Shown: in pieces, positions 35,954 to 44,393 of the stretch | Numbering within the stretch: position 1 is the stretch's first letter | How the letters are laid out: each line of letters opens with the position of its first letter | Assembly: GCF_035609205.1 (NCBI RefSeq) | Contig: NZ_CP141184.1 | Coordinates: forward strand, 5,401,001 to 5,465,000 | Origin: Hymenobacter sp. GOD-10R | Lineage (GTDB): Bacteria > Bacteroidota > Bacteroidia > Cytophagales > Hymenobacteraceae | DNA: 64,000 nt | Reading direction: 5' to 3' | Made by a program: the position numbers and the translations under genes | Notes under the pieces: model-generated | Database searches by the model: none | Told to the model about the DNA's origin: nothing | What the model saw: only the letters and a program-made list of their open reading frames with translations

Positions 35954-36063
35954 GAAGGTCGCAGATAAAATGCCTTGTCTAGTTTATCGGTTGTGTAACC
36001 TTTGCCACCTCATACCCGCAGCACGGACGACAGAGTCTGCGCACCTACTTCTCCTAGGTTCCA

Positions 36064-36900
36064 TTAACCAATCTGGTGGCCCGGCAGTACGGATTCTTCA
36101 GACACGCGTTCTTCCAACAGCTTTTTAGCAGCTAGGTACAGCACGGCGGCAACGCCTACCTTATTGATAATATCGGCGATGGTGAACGAGATATGAATCC
36201 AGTTTAGATTCAGGTCCGTCAGGGTGAGCAGGTAGCCGATGGGGTACACGCCCCAGGTAGTCACGGTGGTGAGAGCCATCCATTTGTAGGCGCGGCGTTC
36301 GGGTTTTTTGGCCCGATCCTTAAAGCGCTTCCACAGCCCAAACAAGATGAGTGGCACCAGCACGTAACCAGCAGTAGAAATAGCGCCCCACAGCAGCTTC
36401 TGGCCCGCAATGATTTCGCCGGCAGCCGTAAGCTGTTGCTCGCCAATGTAGCCGGTAAACACCATAAAAAAATCAGCTGCCAACAGCGTGAAAATAGCCC
36501 GTGGCGCTTCGGAGGGCTTAATCCGAAGCGCGCCCACCATTTTGAGTAGCAACAGCGGCGTGGTCACGGCCCAGTCCATATAGCGATACTGGCCGATGGC
36601 GTTGTAGCTGCGGTTAATCAATTGGTGACGGCTAGCTTCATCGGTGAGTTTGGCTAGGTCCTCCAACATGTGGTGGTAGTCACTCAGGATCAAGAAGTAC
36701 GAAATACCCGCCACCGCCGCAATAATGGCCTCGAAGGTGCGGGAGATGCGGTGCTCAGGCACTACGCTACTGTGAGTAGCAAGCGAGAAAATCAGGTTGC
36801 CCAAGAAAGCGTAAGCGGCCACCGACAAGAAGAAGTAGGTAGCCATACACAGTGTCCCGACCTCACCTGCAGTGGGGATATACGTACTACTCAAATGCAT
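36064..36900 (-). CDS. Microbial (type I) rhodopsin, probable light-driven proton pump with D-T-K motif
   Basis: A 278-residue seven-helix protein. Helix C reads RYMDWAVTTPLLLLK: Arg106, proton acceptor Asp109, Thr113, and Lys120 where bacteriorhodopsin has Asp96. Helix G reads FTIADIINKVGV with the retinal Lys247 and counter-ion Asp243; helix F has WGVYPIGY. Asp at the acceptor site indicates outward proton transport. Lys at the donor position (D-T-K) is known from the Exiguobacterium rhodopsin. Helix E WGAISTAG puts Gly172 where bacteriorhodopsin has Trp138; that Gly makes the carotenoid antenna site in xanthorhodopsin. No retinal- or carotenoid-synthesis gene is seen nearby. Light-driven transport would supplement respiration. 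Confidence 0.93.
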   Translation of the reverse strand: MHLSSTYIPTAGEVGTLCMATYFFLSVAAYAFLGNLIFSLATHSSVVPEHRISRTFEAIIAAVAGISYFLILSDYHHMLEDLAKLTDEASRHQLINRSYNAIGQYRYMDWAVTTPLLLLKMVGALRIKPSEAPRAIFTLLAADFFMVFTGYIGEQQLTAAGEIIAGQKLLWGAISTAGYVLVPLILFGLWKRFKDRAKKPERRAYKWMALTTVTTWGVYPIGYLLTLTDLNLNWIHISFTIADIINKVGVAAVLYLAAKKLLEERVSEESVLPGHQIG

Positions 36901-37104
36901 AACATAAGCTTATCGTTTGCAGATGAATACCTTACTGCACTAGGCCGGCCTGGGTTTAAAAGATTTACACTTCCGTAATGCTTACCACGCCTTTCGCTAG
37001 CTTATCTACTAAAAGACTGACTGGTGTATGAGGGAAGCTTTTGAACTAGGCGGTACGCTATTCCGCGTATCCTAGCTTTCTAGTAGCCCTTGCCACCCCT
37101 CTAA

Positions 37105-38067
37105 TCAATCGGCCTGTGCCGCTTGTTCTTGTCCCGCCCGCATAGCTTCCGCCCGCGGCTTTGGTACTTCGCCTTTGCCGGCGGGCCAGCCTTCGCGCTG
37201 GCGCTTCCGGTCGCCATCGGTTTCTTCGGTTTGGTCGTGGAAGAGAATCTGCTGGGTTGGGAAAGGCAGATCGATACCGTTCTCGGTGAGTTTGTTGCGG
37301 ATGGCTTCTAACACTTGATCTTGGGCGTGCATCACGTCGGTGCGGCGGGGCGGATTGATCCACCATCGAACCTGAACGTTGACCGTACTTTCGGCTAGGT
37401 CGACTACCAAGGCTTCCGGCGCAGGGTCGGTGAGTACGCCATCTACTTCGCGCATCGCCTCTATCATTATTTTTTTGGCGCGTGCGACGTCGTCGCCATA
37501 GCCAATGCCGATTTCGTATTGCAAACGGCGTTTGTCGTAGGCGGTATTCACCGTCACGGCGTTCGTAAACAGCTCGGCGTTCGGGATAACGACGCGCCGG
37601 CCGTCGTATGTTTTGATGGCTGTAGCCCGCGTCTGGATAGATTCGACAGTACCTTCAAAATCCTTGTACTTAATCTGGTCGTTGATCTTAAACGGCTCGG
37701 TGAGCAACAGCAGAATGCCCGCCAGAAAGTTCTGGAAGATGTCTTTGAAAGCAAAGCCGATGGCAATGCCACCCACGCCGAGTGCGCTGATCAAGCTAGC
37801 TGGCGTGAAGCTAGGTACCACAATGGTGGTGGTAACGAGTATGCCTAGAATAAGCACGGCTACGTAAGCCAAGCGGCTAATCAGCAGCTTTAGACTCTCA
37901 CTACCGTGCTCCCGATGACTAATAAGCCGCTCTACAATCGACCGAATGCCCTTGGCAATAAGTAGAAATCCAATGAACACGAGCAGCCCAAACAATAGGT
38001 TGGGCAACGCGGCCATGGTGTCGTGGGCTATTTGGTTGATCTTCTGCCAGGCAATCGAGAAATCCAT
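37105..38067 (-). CDS. Small-conductance mechanosensitive channel (MscS family)
   Basis: A 320-residue MscS-type channel that opens under membrane tension to release solutes. Three N-terminal membrane helices are visible; the pore helix region is SALGVGGIAIGFAFKDIFQNF, then the beta domain with FKINDQIKYKDFEGTVESI and RRVVIPNAELF, as expected. The C-terminal 45 residues are charged and variable. No conserved residue is missing by eye. Confidence 0.92.
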   Translation of the reverse strand: MDFSIAWQKINQIAHDTMAALPNLLFGLLVFIGFLLIAKGIRSIVERLISHREHGSESLKLLISRLAYVAVLILGILVTTTIVVPSFTPASLISALGVGGIAIGFAFKDIFQNFLAGILLLLTEPFKINDQIKYKDFEGTVESIQTRATAIKTYDGRRVVIPNAELFTNAVTVNTAYDKRRLQYEIGIGYGDDVARAKKIMIEAMREVDGVLTDPAPEALVVDLAESTVNVQVRWWINPPRRTDVMHAQDQVLEAIRNKLTENGIDLPFPTQQILFHDQTEETDGDRKRQREGWPAGKGEVPKPRAEAMRAGQEQAAQAD

Positions 38068-38181
38068 AAGCTAGGTAGTAGGCTAGGTGTGCGGAACTAC
38101 TAGACACGTAGCGCGCTTTCGAATGGTTGTGTCGGCTAGCTTTGCGCAGGCAGAACAAGCTCTTAGCCGACCTTCCCTACC

Positions 38182-38209
38182 AAAAAAGGCATCCTAATGG
38201 GTGCCTTTT
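38182..38209 (-). terminator. Terminator hairpin
   Basis: AAAAGGCA/TGCCTTTT stem between the MscS promoter side and the next leftward gene's end, terminating the PNPOx-like gene. Confidence 0.65.
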
Positions 38210-38234
38210 CTTCGTGTCACGTTGGAGTAGCAAC

Positions 38235-38741
38235 CTAGCTTGGTTGTTCGCCAAATTTCTCGTTGCGCTGGCTGTTGTCGGGCGCGCCGGTAAGGGCTCC
38301 TTTGGCCATTTGGAACAGGCTATTGATTTTGCCGCCGGGCTTGTCCCAGTACTCGCCTTGGTGTGGCTGAATTTTGAGCAGCGTAACGTTCGGGTCGTTT
38401 TTGCCTTTCGGGAACCAAGCCTTTAGGCCGTCCACCCAGAGTTCATCTATCTTGGCCTCGTCGCGGGTTACTTCGGCGGTGCCGGCTAGGGTCACGTAGG
38501 TTTGCGCGTCGTTTTCGGCGTAGCTGATGCCCACACGATTGTTGCGGTGAATTTCCTCCACCTTGCGGGAGTCGTTGTACGTAAAAAACCACAGGGTGCC
38601 GTTATCATCCACGCCGTGCGTGTACATGGGGCGGGTGTGGAAGTCGCCATCCTGCTCCTGGGTGGTGAGCATGGCATAGCTGATGTCCTTGATCTTCTCT
38701 TTAAGCAGGTCGAGTTCTTGGGGTTGGATGGCGCTGGGCAT
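38235..38741 (-). CDS. Pyridoxamine 5'-phosphate oxidase-like general stress protein
   Basis: A 168-residue split-barrel flavin-binding protein of the PNPOx-like general-stress group. The pattern MLTTQEQDGDFHTRPM, LWFFTYNDSRKV, VGISYAENDAQTYVTLAGTA and AWFPKGKNDPNVTLLKI matches this group, which binds FMN or F420-type cofactors. It lacks the residues specific to true PdxH. Cytoplasmic. Single gene, terminator downstream. Confidence 0.88.
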   Translation of the reverse strand: MPSAIQPQELDLLKEKIKDISYAMLTTQEQDGDFHTRPMYTHGVDDNGTLWFFTYNDSRKVEEIHRNNRVGISYAENDAQTYVTLAGTAEVTRDEAKIDELWVDGLKAWFPKGKNDPNVTLLKIQPHQGEYWDKPGGKINSLFQMAKGALTGAPDNSQRNEKFGEQPS

Positions 38742-38861
38742 AGTGTTGAGGTTATGGCTAGAAGCTCCTCCTAAAACGGCAAGATTTTCAGGAGGTTAAC
38801 CCCACAAGCACATTGGCCCGAATGCTACACATACCCACCTGCACCTAGCTTTTATAAGCAG

Positions 38862-39647
38862 CTAAACCGATCTTACCTGCGCTTTCCAGCTAGCAAACTC
38901 CGTCGCGACGATTCGTTCTCCCGTGATGCCGTTGCTCTCATCGGAGGCCAGAAAGACGATCGGCTCCGCCATTACCTCCGGACTCAACAGTTTGAAATGG
39001 CTCGCAACCGCTGCTTTCGCCTCCTCCGGGATCATGCCGGTTTCGGTAGCGCCGCCGGGCAGCAGCATGTTCACGTCGATGTGGTGCTCGCGCAGGTCTT
39101 CGGCCATGATGAGCGACAACGACTCGGCGCCCGCTCGCGACGGACCATACGGCACAAAGCCGCGACGGCGCATGGTTTCGTGGTTCATGGAGATGTTTAC
39201 GATCTTGCCCTTCCCCTGCTCTACCAACATCGGTGCGAAGGCCTTTGCCACTAGAAAGTAGCCGGTCAAGTTCGTGTCAATCAGGTCGCGAAAGCCATCG
39301 GCAGTTACTGCATAAAACGGCTGCGGCTTGGTCAGAAAGTCTGGGTTCACGGTGCGCATGCCGATGCCGGCGTTATTCACCAGCAGATCCAGCGTACCCC
39401 AGTGTGCTGTCACCCATTGTACCGCCGCGGCAATCGACTGCTCATCGCGCACGTCCATCTCCAAGGCAAACACTTCCAGTTGTTGCGCCTGCAACTGAGC
39501 CACTACATCAGCTAGCTTTTCGCTGCTGCGGGCAGTAAGCGCCACAGTGGCGCCTGCTTGGGCCAAGGCTTTGGCCATTGCCAACCCTAGTCCACTTGAT
39601 GCGCCTGTAACTAGGGCTTTCTTTCCAGTTAAGATTTGTTCGCTCAT
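38862..39647 (-). CDS. Short-chain dehydrogenase/reductase with YxxxR active site
   Basis: A 261-residue classical-type SDR. The nucleotide motif is TGASSGLGLA (residues 14-23), the structural motif NNAG is at 91-94 and the catalytic Tyr167 is in VPYGPSRAG. The usual Tyr-x-x-x-Lys is Tyr-x-x-x-Arg here (Arg171), and the catalytic Ser region is NISMN (Ser153). Arg may still lower the Tyr pKa, but activity could be altered. The AraC regulator 290 bases upstream on the same strand may control it. Confidence 0.88.
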   Translation of the reverse strand: MSEQILTGKKALVTGASSGLGLAMAKALAQAGATVALTARSSEKLADVVAQLQAQQLEVFALEMDVRDEQSIAAAVQWVTAHWGTLDLLVNNAGIGMRTVNPDFLTKPQPFYAVTADGFRDLIDTNLTGYFLVAKAFAPMLVEQGKGKIVNISMNHETMRRRGFVPYGPSRAGAESLSLIMAEDLREHHIDVNMLLPGGATETGMIPEEAKAAVASHFKLLSPEVMAEPIVFLASDESNGITGERIVATEFASWKAQVRSV

Positions 39648-39933
39648 GTAGCTAGGCTACGGCTTCAAGGGTTGCCCTGTTGCTGGCACAGCCTCTATCC
39701 CCTAGGGTAGAAAACTCAGCTGCATCGTATGATGAGGCAGTAGCTGGTGCAGAGCGTATCCCTAGGTATTGCCTCTGGCACTGACCCTCCCGCGGGTCAT
39801 CTTCATTCTCCTCAGCCTTTGATATTTGCACCCTAGCGTGGCATATACAGCACAGATAAAAATTACTATCGCAGCCTACATGAGCAACAGCCGGAATTTG
39901 GAAAGTCAATGCTAAATACGCTGCACTAGATAA

Positions 39934-40977
39934 TCAGGCGGCGTGTAGCGGCTCTTTTGCGCGTTTCAGCCACGCATCCACCGACACTTTGGTGTAGCGG
40001 TTTCGCTTGGGAAGGCGCCGAATTTGGGAGGGCGTTACCCCAAACTTGCGCCGAAATGCCGTGGTAAAATGCGCCGGATTGGTGAAGCCCACCGACTCGG
40101 CAATTTCCTGGATCGATTGCTCCGTGAGCGTCAGCAGCTGCTCAGCTACGCGCAGGCGCTGCTCGGCGATGTAGCCAAACACGGTGGTGCCGAACAGCTG
40201 TCGGAAGCCCTTCTTGAGCTTGAAGTCGTTAGTACCAAACATGCGCGCTAGCTCCAGCAAGCTAGGTGGATCTGCATAATTGCTATCTAGGAAGTCGCGG
40301 ATGCGAAAGAGCAAGTCTCGTTCGCGGGCGTTGAGGCGCGGCACGAGGCGACCTAGCTCTGCTTGTTGCTCCACAAACAGATCCATGATGCGCGCCTCCA
40401 AAAAGGCCTTCTTCAGCGTGCCTGTGTAAGGGCACTGCACAATCTGCTGGATAATCAGGCGCTGCGTGGGGCTAATCGTGGTTCCGGGCGGCAGCATCAC
40501 GAACGGCTCTCCCCGACCTAAGTGTTTTTCGTGCATCGACACCCACTCCAAATTGTTGGCTATCATGTCCGTAAAAAGTTTAGGTGTTAGGTGCAGGCAA
40601 AAGCTGCTGAAGTGTTCCTGCTGCCCTCGAAACGTGTATGTATTAACCGGCGCTTCATCGCCCATCACGTTTTGGTGCCCTACGCCCACGTGCAAAGGTC
40701 GCAGGGCGCACCGGCGTGATGCCATATCGCCTTGTAGCTGGTAGTAAAACGCCACCCAGGGCTGCTCCACCGCTAGCTCTACCCGCAGTGACCGGTCGAG
40801 GCAACCGCTCATGTGGGTCATCTGCAAGCCGTCCATGAGATAGTCGGTGAAAACTAGCTCGCCGCCACCTGAGCTGTGCCAGATGGTATCGGCCTGCAAC
40901 AAGCCTGCTTGTGCTCGGATGTCTGTTTGGCAATTATCAACCAACTCCGCGCTACGAAACTGAAAAAAGGGCTTCAT
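39934..40977 (-). CDS. AraC family transcriptional regulator
   Basis: A 347-residue regulator. The N-terminal 200 residues form a sensor domain similar to siderophore-responsive PchR-type regulators. Two C-terminal helix-turn-helix motifs follow: LLELARMFGTNDFKLKKGF and IQEIAESVGFTNPAHFTTAF with RKFGVTPSQIR. It likely binds DNA as an activator; the SDR gene downstream is a candidate target. Confidence 0.9.
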   Translation of the reverse strand: MKPFFQFRSAELVDNCQTDIRAQAGLLQADTIWHSSGGGELVFTDYLMDGLQMTHMSGCLDRSLRVELAVEQPWVAFYYQLQGDMASRRCALRPLHVGVGHQNVMGDEAPVNTYTFRGQQEHFSSFCLHLTPKLFTDMIANNLEWVSMHEKHLGRGEPFVMLPPGTTISPTQRLIIQQIVQCPYTGTLKKAFLEARIMDLFVEQQAELGRLVPRLNARERDLLFRIRDFLDSNYADPPSLLELARMFGTNDFKLKKGFRQLFGTTVFGYIAEQRLRVAEQLLTLTEQSIQEIAESVGFTNPAHFTTAFRRKFGVTPSQIRRLPKRNRYTKVSVDAWLKRAKEPLHAA

Positions 40978-41160
40978 GCAGACAGGAAAGATAACTCGTT
41001 GACCAGCAACGAGGTCATAAACATCTGCATTCTTTGGGGAGAAACAAAGAGCTGGCGTGGGAAAAAATAAAATCCGTTTCGCGAAAGTAGTTCATCGTGC
41101 GAATTCCGACTTTTATCGAGCGAATCCGACCTACTAACCTGCCATACCGCTCATATAGCT

Positions 41161-41400
41161 ATGAACCTCACGAGTCCCCCTCCCGTTTCTCGTAACCAGT
41201 CGATGGCAACGCTGCTGCGCCTGCTGAGCGCGTGCCGTATTGCGTTGCAAAATGCGTGGGAGCCGCAAATTACAAACCGTTTACACTACTCCCCTTACTC
41301 GACGAAGCTCCGACAGCAGTTGATCCGAGTGACACGACTTTTCTGGCTGACAACGGGCCTTTTGGCTGTTGCGATGCTAGTAAGTTGGGCCCTGCAATAA
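41161..41400 (+). CDS. Small hypothetical protein with C-terminal membrane helix
   Basis: Seventy-nine residues with a polar N-terminus and a terminal hydrophobic helix (FWLTTGLLAVAMLVSWAL). It is followed by a large hairpin. Composition is acceptable, but no homologue is recognised and it could be a chance frame. Confidence 0.4.
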   Translation: MNLTSPPPVSRNQSMATLLRLLSACRIALQNAWEPQITNRLHYSPYSTKLRQQLIRVTRLFWLTTGLLAVAMLVSWALQ

Positions 41401-41440
41401 TAGCTTGCCCTTAGAGCTTTAATCTAACAGAGCCCAACAG

Positions 41441-41500
41441 AAAAAGAGCGCCCTTTCCACCAGCAGGATTTCTCCTGCTGGTGGAAAGGGCGCTCTTTTT
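41441..41500. repeat. 28-bp perfect hairpin between convergent genes
   Basis: AAAAAGAGCGCCCTTTCCAC... (41441-41468) pairs with 41473-41500 around a 4-base loop, with A and T runs at the outer ends. It acts as a bidirectional terminator. The core (CCTTTCCACCAGCAGG) is shared, with one change, by the hairpin at 49139-49231. Confidence 0.9.
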
Positions 41501-41559
41501 TAATTTACCCTGCGCAGCTAGCTTCATGTAATGTGTAAAGCCGCTTCGTTACGGAGCGC

Positions 41560-43062
41560 TTATCCTGCTACTTGTCTGCCGTTATCTAGCTGCAACACTT
41601 GAGTCACGCTGGCCGGAATTTCCTGGGCATAGTGGCTCACATAAATCAAGGTAGCGTTGCTGACCTGGCAAATGGTATCTAGCACGTGCTTGAAGTGCTG
41701 CTGCTGCTCGGCATCTAGCCCCTGACAGGGTTCATCGAAGATGAACAAAGGTGGGTTCTTTGCCATAGCGCGCGCCAGCAAGCACAGGCGCTGCACGCTA
41801 GCAGCTACTTTCCGGAAAGGCGTAGCCGCGTATTGCTCTAGGGCTAGCACGCGCATCCAGCGCAAGGCCACCGCAGCATTTGCCGCTTGGCTTTTCCGGA
41901 AGAGACCTAGGGTGTCGTAGAAACCTGACTCGATAACCTGCTGACAAGTGTTCTGGGCCGGGAAGTACTGAAACAGCTCCGGTGATACAAACCCGATCTT
42001 CTTCTTGATATCCCAGATGCTCTCACCGCTGCCCCGCTTGCGGTCAAACAGCGTTATCTTCTTGCCGTAAGCCTGCGGATTATCGCCGTTGAGCAAGCTC
42101 AACAACGTTGATTTGCCGGCGCCATTGGGACCCACCAAGGCCCACCGCTCGCCCTGCCGCACCTCCCAACTGATCTGGTCGAGCACGCGCTTGCCGCCGT
42201 AGGAAATAGATACGTCTTCGAGCCGCGCTATCACGTCAAACGCGGGCGGGGTGGTCAGCGCAAGTAGGGCACGCAGTTCTTCTTCATCCAAAGGCGGCAG
42301 TTCCGTGGTGGCAGCTTTGTGAGTTTCAAATTCCTCACGGGTGCTTGTTCTCACCATGCGCCCCGCCTCTAGCTCGGCTACATGGGTGATGCTCGCCGGA
42401 ATTTCTCCCGGTGAAGTTGCCATGATAATGGTGATGCCGGAAGCCGTAATGGCACCTAGGATGTCGTTGAAGGTGGCGCGGGTTTGCTTGTCTAGGCCAG
42501 CCAGCGGGTTGTCGAGCAGCAGCAACAGCGGATTTTTGAGCAGGGCGCCGGCAATGAGCAACCGCTTAGTTTCGCCGTTCGATAGCTTGATGAGTTGTTG
42601 CTCTTGCAGATGAGCTAGGTGCAGCGTGTCGATGGTGCGCTCATACGCCCAGAAAGGCTGCTCGGCGTACGACTTAATGGTGGCTAAATAGTGGCGCACC
42701 GTGAGGGCATCTTCCGAGTCGTGGGCGTTGAAGCGCTGCTGGTAGTAGAACTCCGTGGTGTTGGAGAGGGTCCGGAAAGCATACTTTGCTCCTACTTTTC
42801 CGATGAGCTTGCGCGGCGTCAGGAACGGGTCGGCCCCTAGGTGCTGCTGCACCTCTTCTTCCAGCAGCGGGAAGCTAGCGTTGCCCCCCATGATGTTGAA
42901 GTTGCCAGCGATGGCTTCCAGCAAAGCACTTTTCCCAGAGCCGCTTTTCCCGACCAACGCCCAGTTCTGCCCCTGCTCAACCCGAAAGGTGAGGTCGGCA
43001 AATAGCGTTTGTTGTAGGTAACGCACGGTGATGTGCTCGAAGGAAAGAACCGTATTATTCAT
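41560..43062 (-). CDS. Tandem ATP-binding protein (ModF-like ABC ATPase)
   Basis: A 500-residue protein with two ABC ATPase domains and no membrane segment, as in ModF/PhrA-type soluble ABC proteins. Domain 1 has Walker A GKSGSGKS, signature LSNGETKR and Walker B LLLLLDNP. Domain 2 has Walker A GPNGAGKS, a degenerate signature (VAASVQRL) and Walker B LFIFDEPCQG. The start at 43062 (MNNTVLSFEHIT) matches the family; an ATG at 43101 adds 13 residues. ModF is linked to molybdate uptake, but no molybdate permease is adjacent. Confidence 0.85.
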   Translation of the reverse strand: MNNTVLSFEHITVRYLQQTLFADLTFRVEQGQNWALVGKSGSGKSALLEAIAGNFNIMGGNASFPLLEEEVQQHLGADPFLTPRKLIGKVGAKYAFRTLSNTTEFYYQQRFNAHDSEDALTVRHYLATIKSYAEQPFWAYERTIDTLHLAHLQEQQLIKLSNGETKRLLIAGALLKNPLLLLLDNPLAGLDKQTRATFNDILGAITASGITIIMATSPGEIPASITHVAELEAGRMVRTSTREEFETHKAATTELPPLDEEELRALLALTTPPAFDVIARLEDVSISYGGKRVLDQISWEVRQGERWALVGPNGAGKSTLLSLLNGDNPQAYGKKITLFDRKRGSGESIWDIKKKIGFVSPELFQYFPAQNTCQQVIESGFYDTLGLFRKSQAANAAVALRWMRVLALEQYAATPFRKVAASVQRLCLLARAMAKNPPLFIFDEPCQGLDAEQQQHFKHVLDTICQVSNATLIYVSHYAQEIPASVTQVLQLDNGRQVAG

Positions 43063-43220
43063 AAGCGAACGTAGCAGGCTGACACTGGCAGGAGGGCGCA
43101 AAGCTAGGTATCGATTTGGAGGAACGCGTCACTGCGTGCCGAAACGTTGCACCTAGGTACCAGCCCAGCTAGCTTCTGCTCATGCTATTGACAGGCGTGA
43201 ACCATAAGGCTCAAAAGCAA

Positions 43221-43251
43221 AAAAGCTCTTCCAGATGTTGGAAGAGCTTTT
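43221..43251. terminator. Terminator hairpin
   Basis: AAAAGCTCTTCCA/TGGAAGAGCTTTT, 13-bp stem with A/T flanks; it terminates the leftward gene at 43272-44054. Confidence 0.85.
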
Positions 43252-43271
43252 AAGAAGTAGGAACCTAGTGC

Positions 43272-44054
43272 TTAGCGGATACGGCCCCGGCCCCGGTCGC
43301 CGCCATCGTTGCCGCCCCGGTTTTCATTACCACCGCGGTTGTCATTGCCACCCCGATTATCGTTTCCTCCACGGTTTTCGTAGCCGCGATTGTCATTACC
43401 GCCGCGGTTATCATTACCACCCCGATTGTCGTTGTTGCGGTTGTCGTTGTTACGATTATCGTAACCGTTGCCACGGTTCTCATAGCCGCCGCCCCGGTTA
43501 TCGTTGCCGCGGTTATTGTAGTAGCCACCGTTGTTGTACCCACGGGTATCGACGTAGCCACCGCGGTTGTTGCCACGACCATAGCCGTAGCCAGGGCCTG
43601 GATTGTAGCCCGAGTAAGGACGATTCACAATGACCGGCTGGCGGTAGTTGCCATACACACGCGACGGAACTGGGTAGCGCCAGCCGGGTCCGGCGGCATA
43701 GCCGTAGCGTGAGTAGTACACCGACCGGTGATTGCCGATGTAGTTCCACGGATTGCGACCCACGTAATCAATCACGACGGGGTGGAAGAAGCGAGGGTCG
43801 TAACCCGCGTAGACCTGGGGCAGGTAAGGCGAGCTTACCCAGTAGCCGTTGTCGAGGTACACATACTGCTGCGAGTACAGATCGTAGTAGCCGTCGATTT
43901 CAGGGATGTAGTAGTACTCTACATTAGGACCAACAGATGGCCCCCAGACGGGAGCCCCAATATTCACATTCACTCGCACTTGGGCCTCCGCGGCGCTGCT
44001 AGCTAGCAGCACACCCAGCGTGAGTCCTAAGAACGATTTTATGAGCGATTTCAT
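43272..44054 (-). CDS. Secreted protein with RGG/N-rich repeat tail
   Basis: A 260-residue exported protein. Signal peptide ends SSAAEA. The middle (residues 25-150) is rich in Tyr, Pro and Gly (YYYIPEIDGYYDLYS, YGYAAGPGWRYP). The C-terminal 100 residues are low-complexity, mainly Asn, Arg and Gly, with units such as RGGNDN and RGGNEN repeated. The DNA shows the corresponding repeat. Such Arg/Gly/Asn tails are flexible and may bind nucleic acids or polysaccharides; function unknown. Confidence 0.75.
   Translation of the reverse strand: MKSLIKSFLGLTLGVLLASSAAEAQVRVNVNIGAPVWGPSVGPNVEYYYIPEIDGYYDLYSQQYVYLDNGYWVSSPYLPQVYAGYDPRFFHPVVIDYVGRNPWNYIGNHRSVYYSRYGYAAGPGWRYPVPSRVYGNYRQPVIVNRPYSGYNPGPGYGYGRGNNRGGYVDTRGYNNGGYYNNRGNDNRGGGYENRGNGYDNRNNDNRNNDNRGGNDNRGGNDNRGYENRGGNDNRGGNDNRGGNENRGGNDGGDRGRGRIR
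43300..43510 (-). repeat. Tandem repeats coding RGGNDN-type units
   Basis: Imperfect 15-18-base units that code for RGGNDN, RGGNEN and related hexapeptides. Such arrays can expand or contract by slipped replication. Confidence 0.6.
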
Positions 44055-44393
44055 GGTTGCAAAAAGTGAGGTGAGAGACGATGATACTAAAGCAACTTAC
44101 GAGCCATATTCCCTTTTTTCGTGGGAATTATCCTATCAGGCTGAGCTACTTGCGTATGGTATACAAACGTGGTTTGGTGAGTGAAGTTGTGCGGCCGCAG
44201 CTAGCGCTGCGGCCCTTTGTTGTATACTGTTTAGACAATTGTACTGCGTAAAGGATTAACGCAGCTGGCCGGATATTTTAGGAGAAATCCTTCTCCTTTT
44301 GCTACCAGCAAGAGCCGAGACCTAGCTGCCGGAAGGCCACCGCTTACGCCAATTGGTTTTTGCTACTTTTACCGCCGACCTTCTCCCTTAACG
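44055..44393. other. Divergent region with one hairpin
   Basis: Lies between two divergent genes and must carry both promoters. A hairpin (GGCCGCAGC/GCTGCGGCC, 44193-44214) sits inside it; no gene is seen. Confidence 0.5.

Noticed and set aside
34924..35982. A 352-codon frame on the plus strand
   Set aside because: It is the antisense of the type II isocitrate dehydrogenase, a clear protein gene; the long antisense frame is an effect of high GC.
39652..39909. 85-codon minus-strand frame upstream of the SDR gene
   Set aside because: No motif, composition unlike a protein, and no conserved start context.
43235..43633. Arg/His/Cys-rich plus-strand frame
   Set aside because: Antisense of the RGG/N repeat region; an artefact of the DNA repeat.
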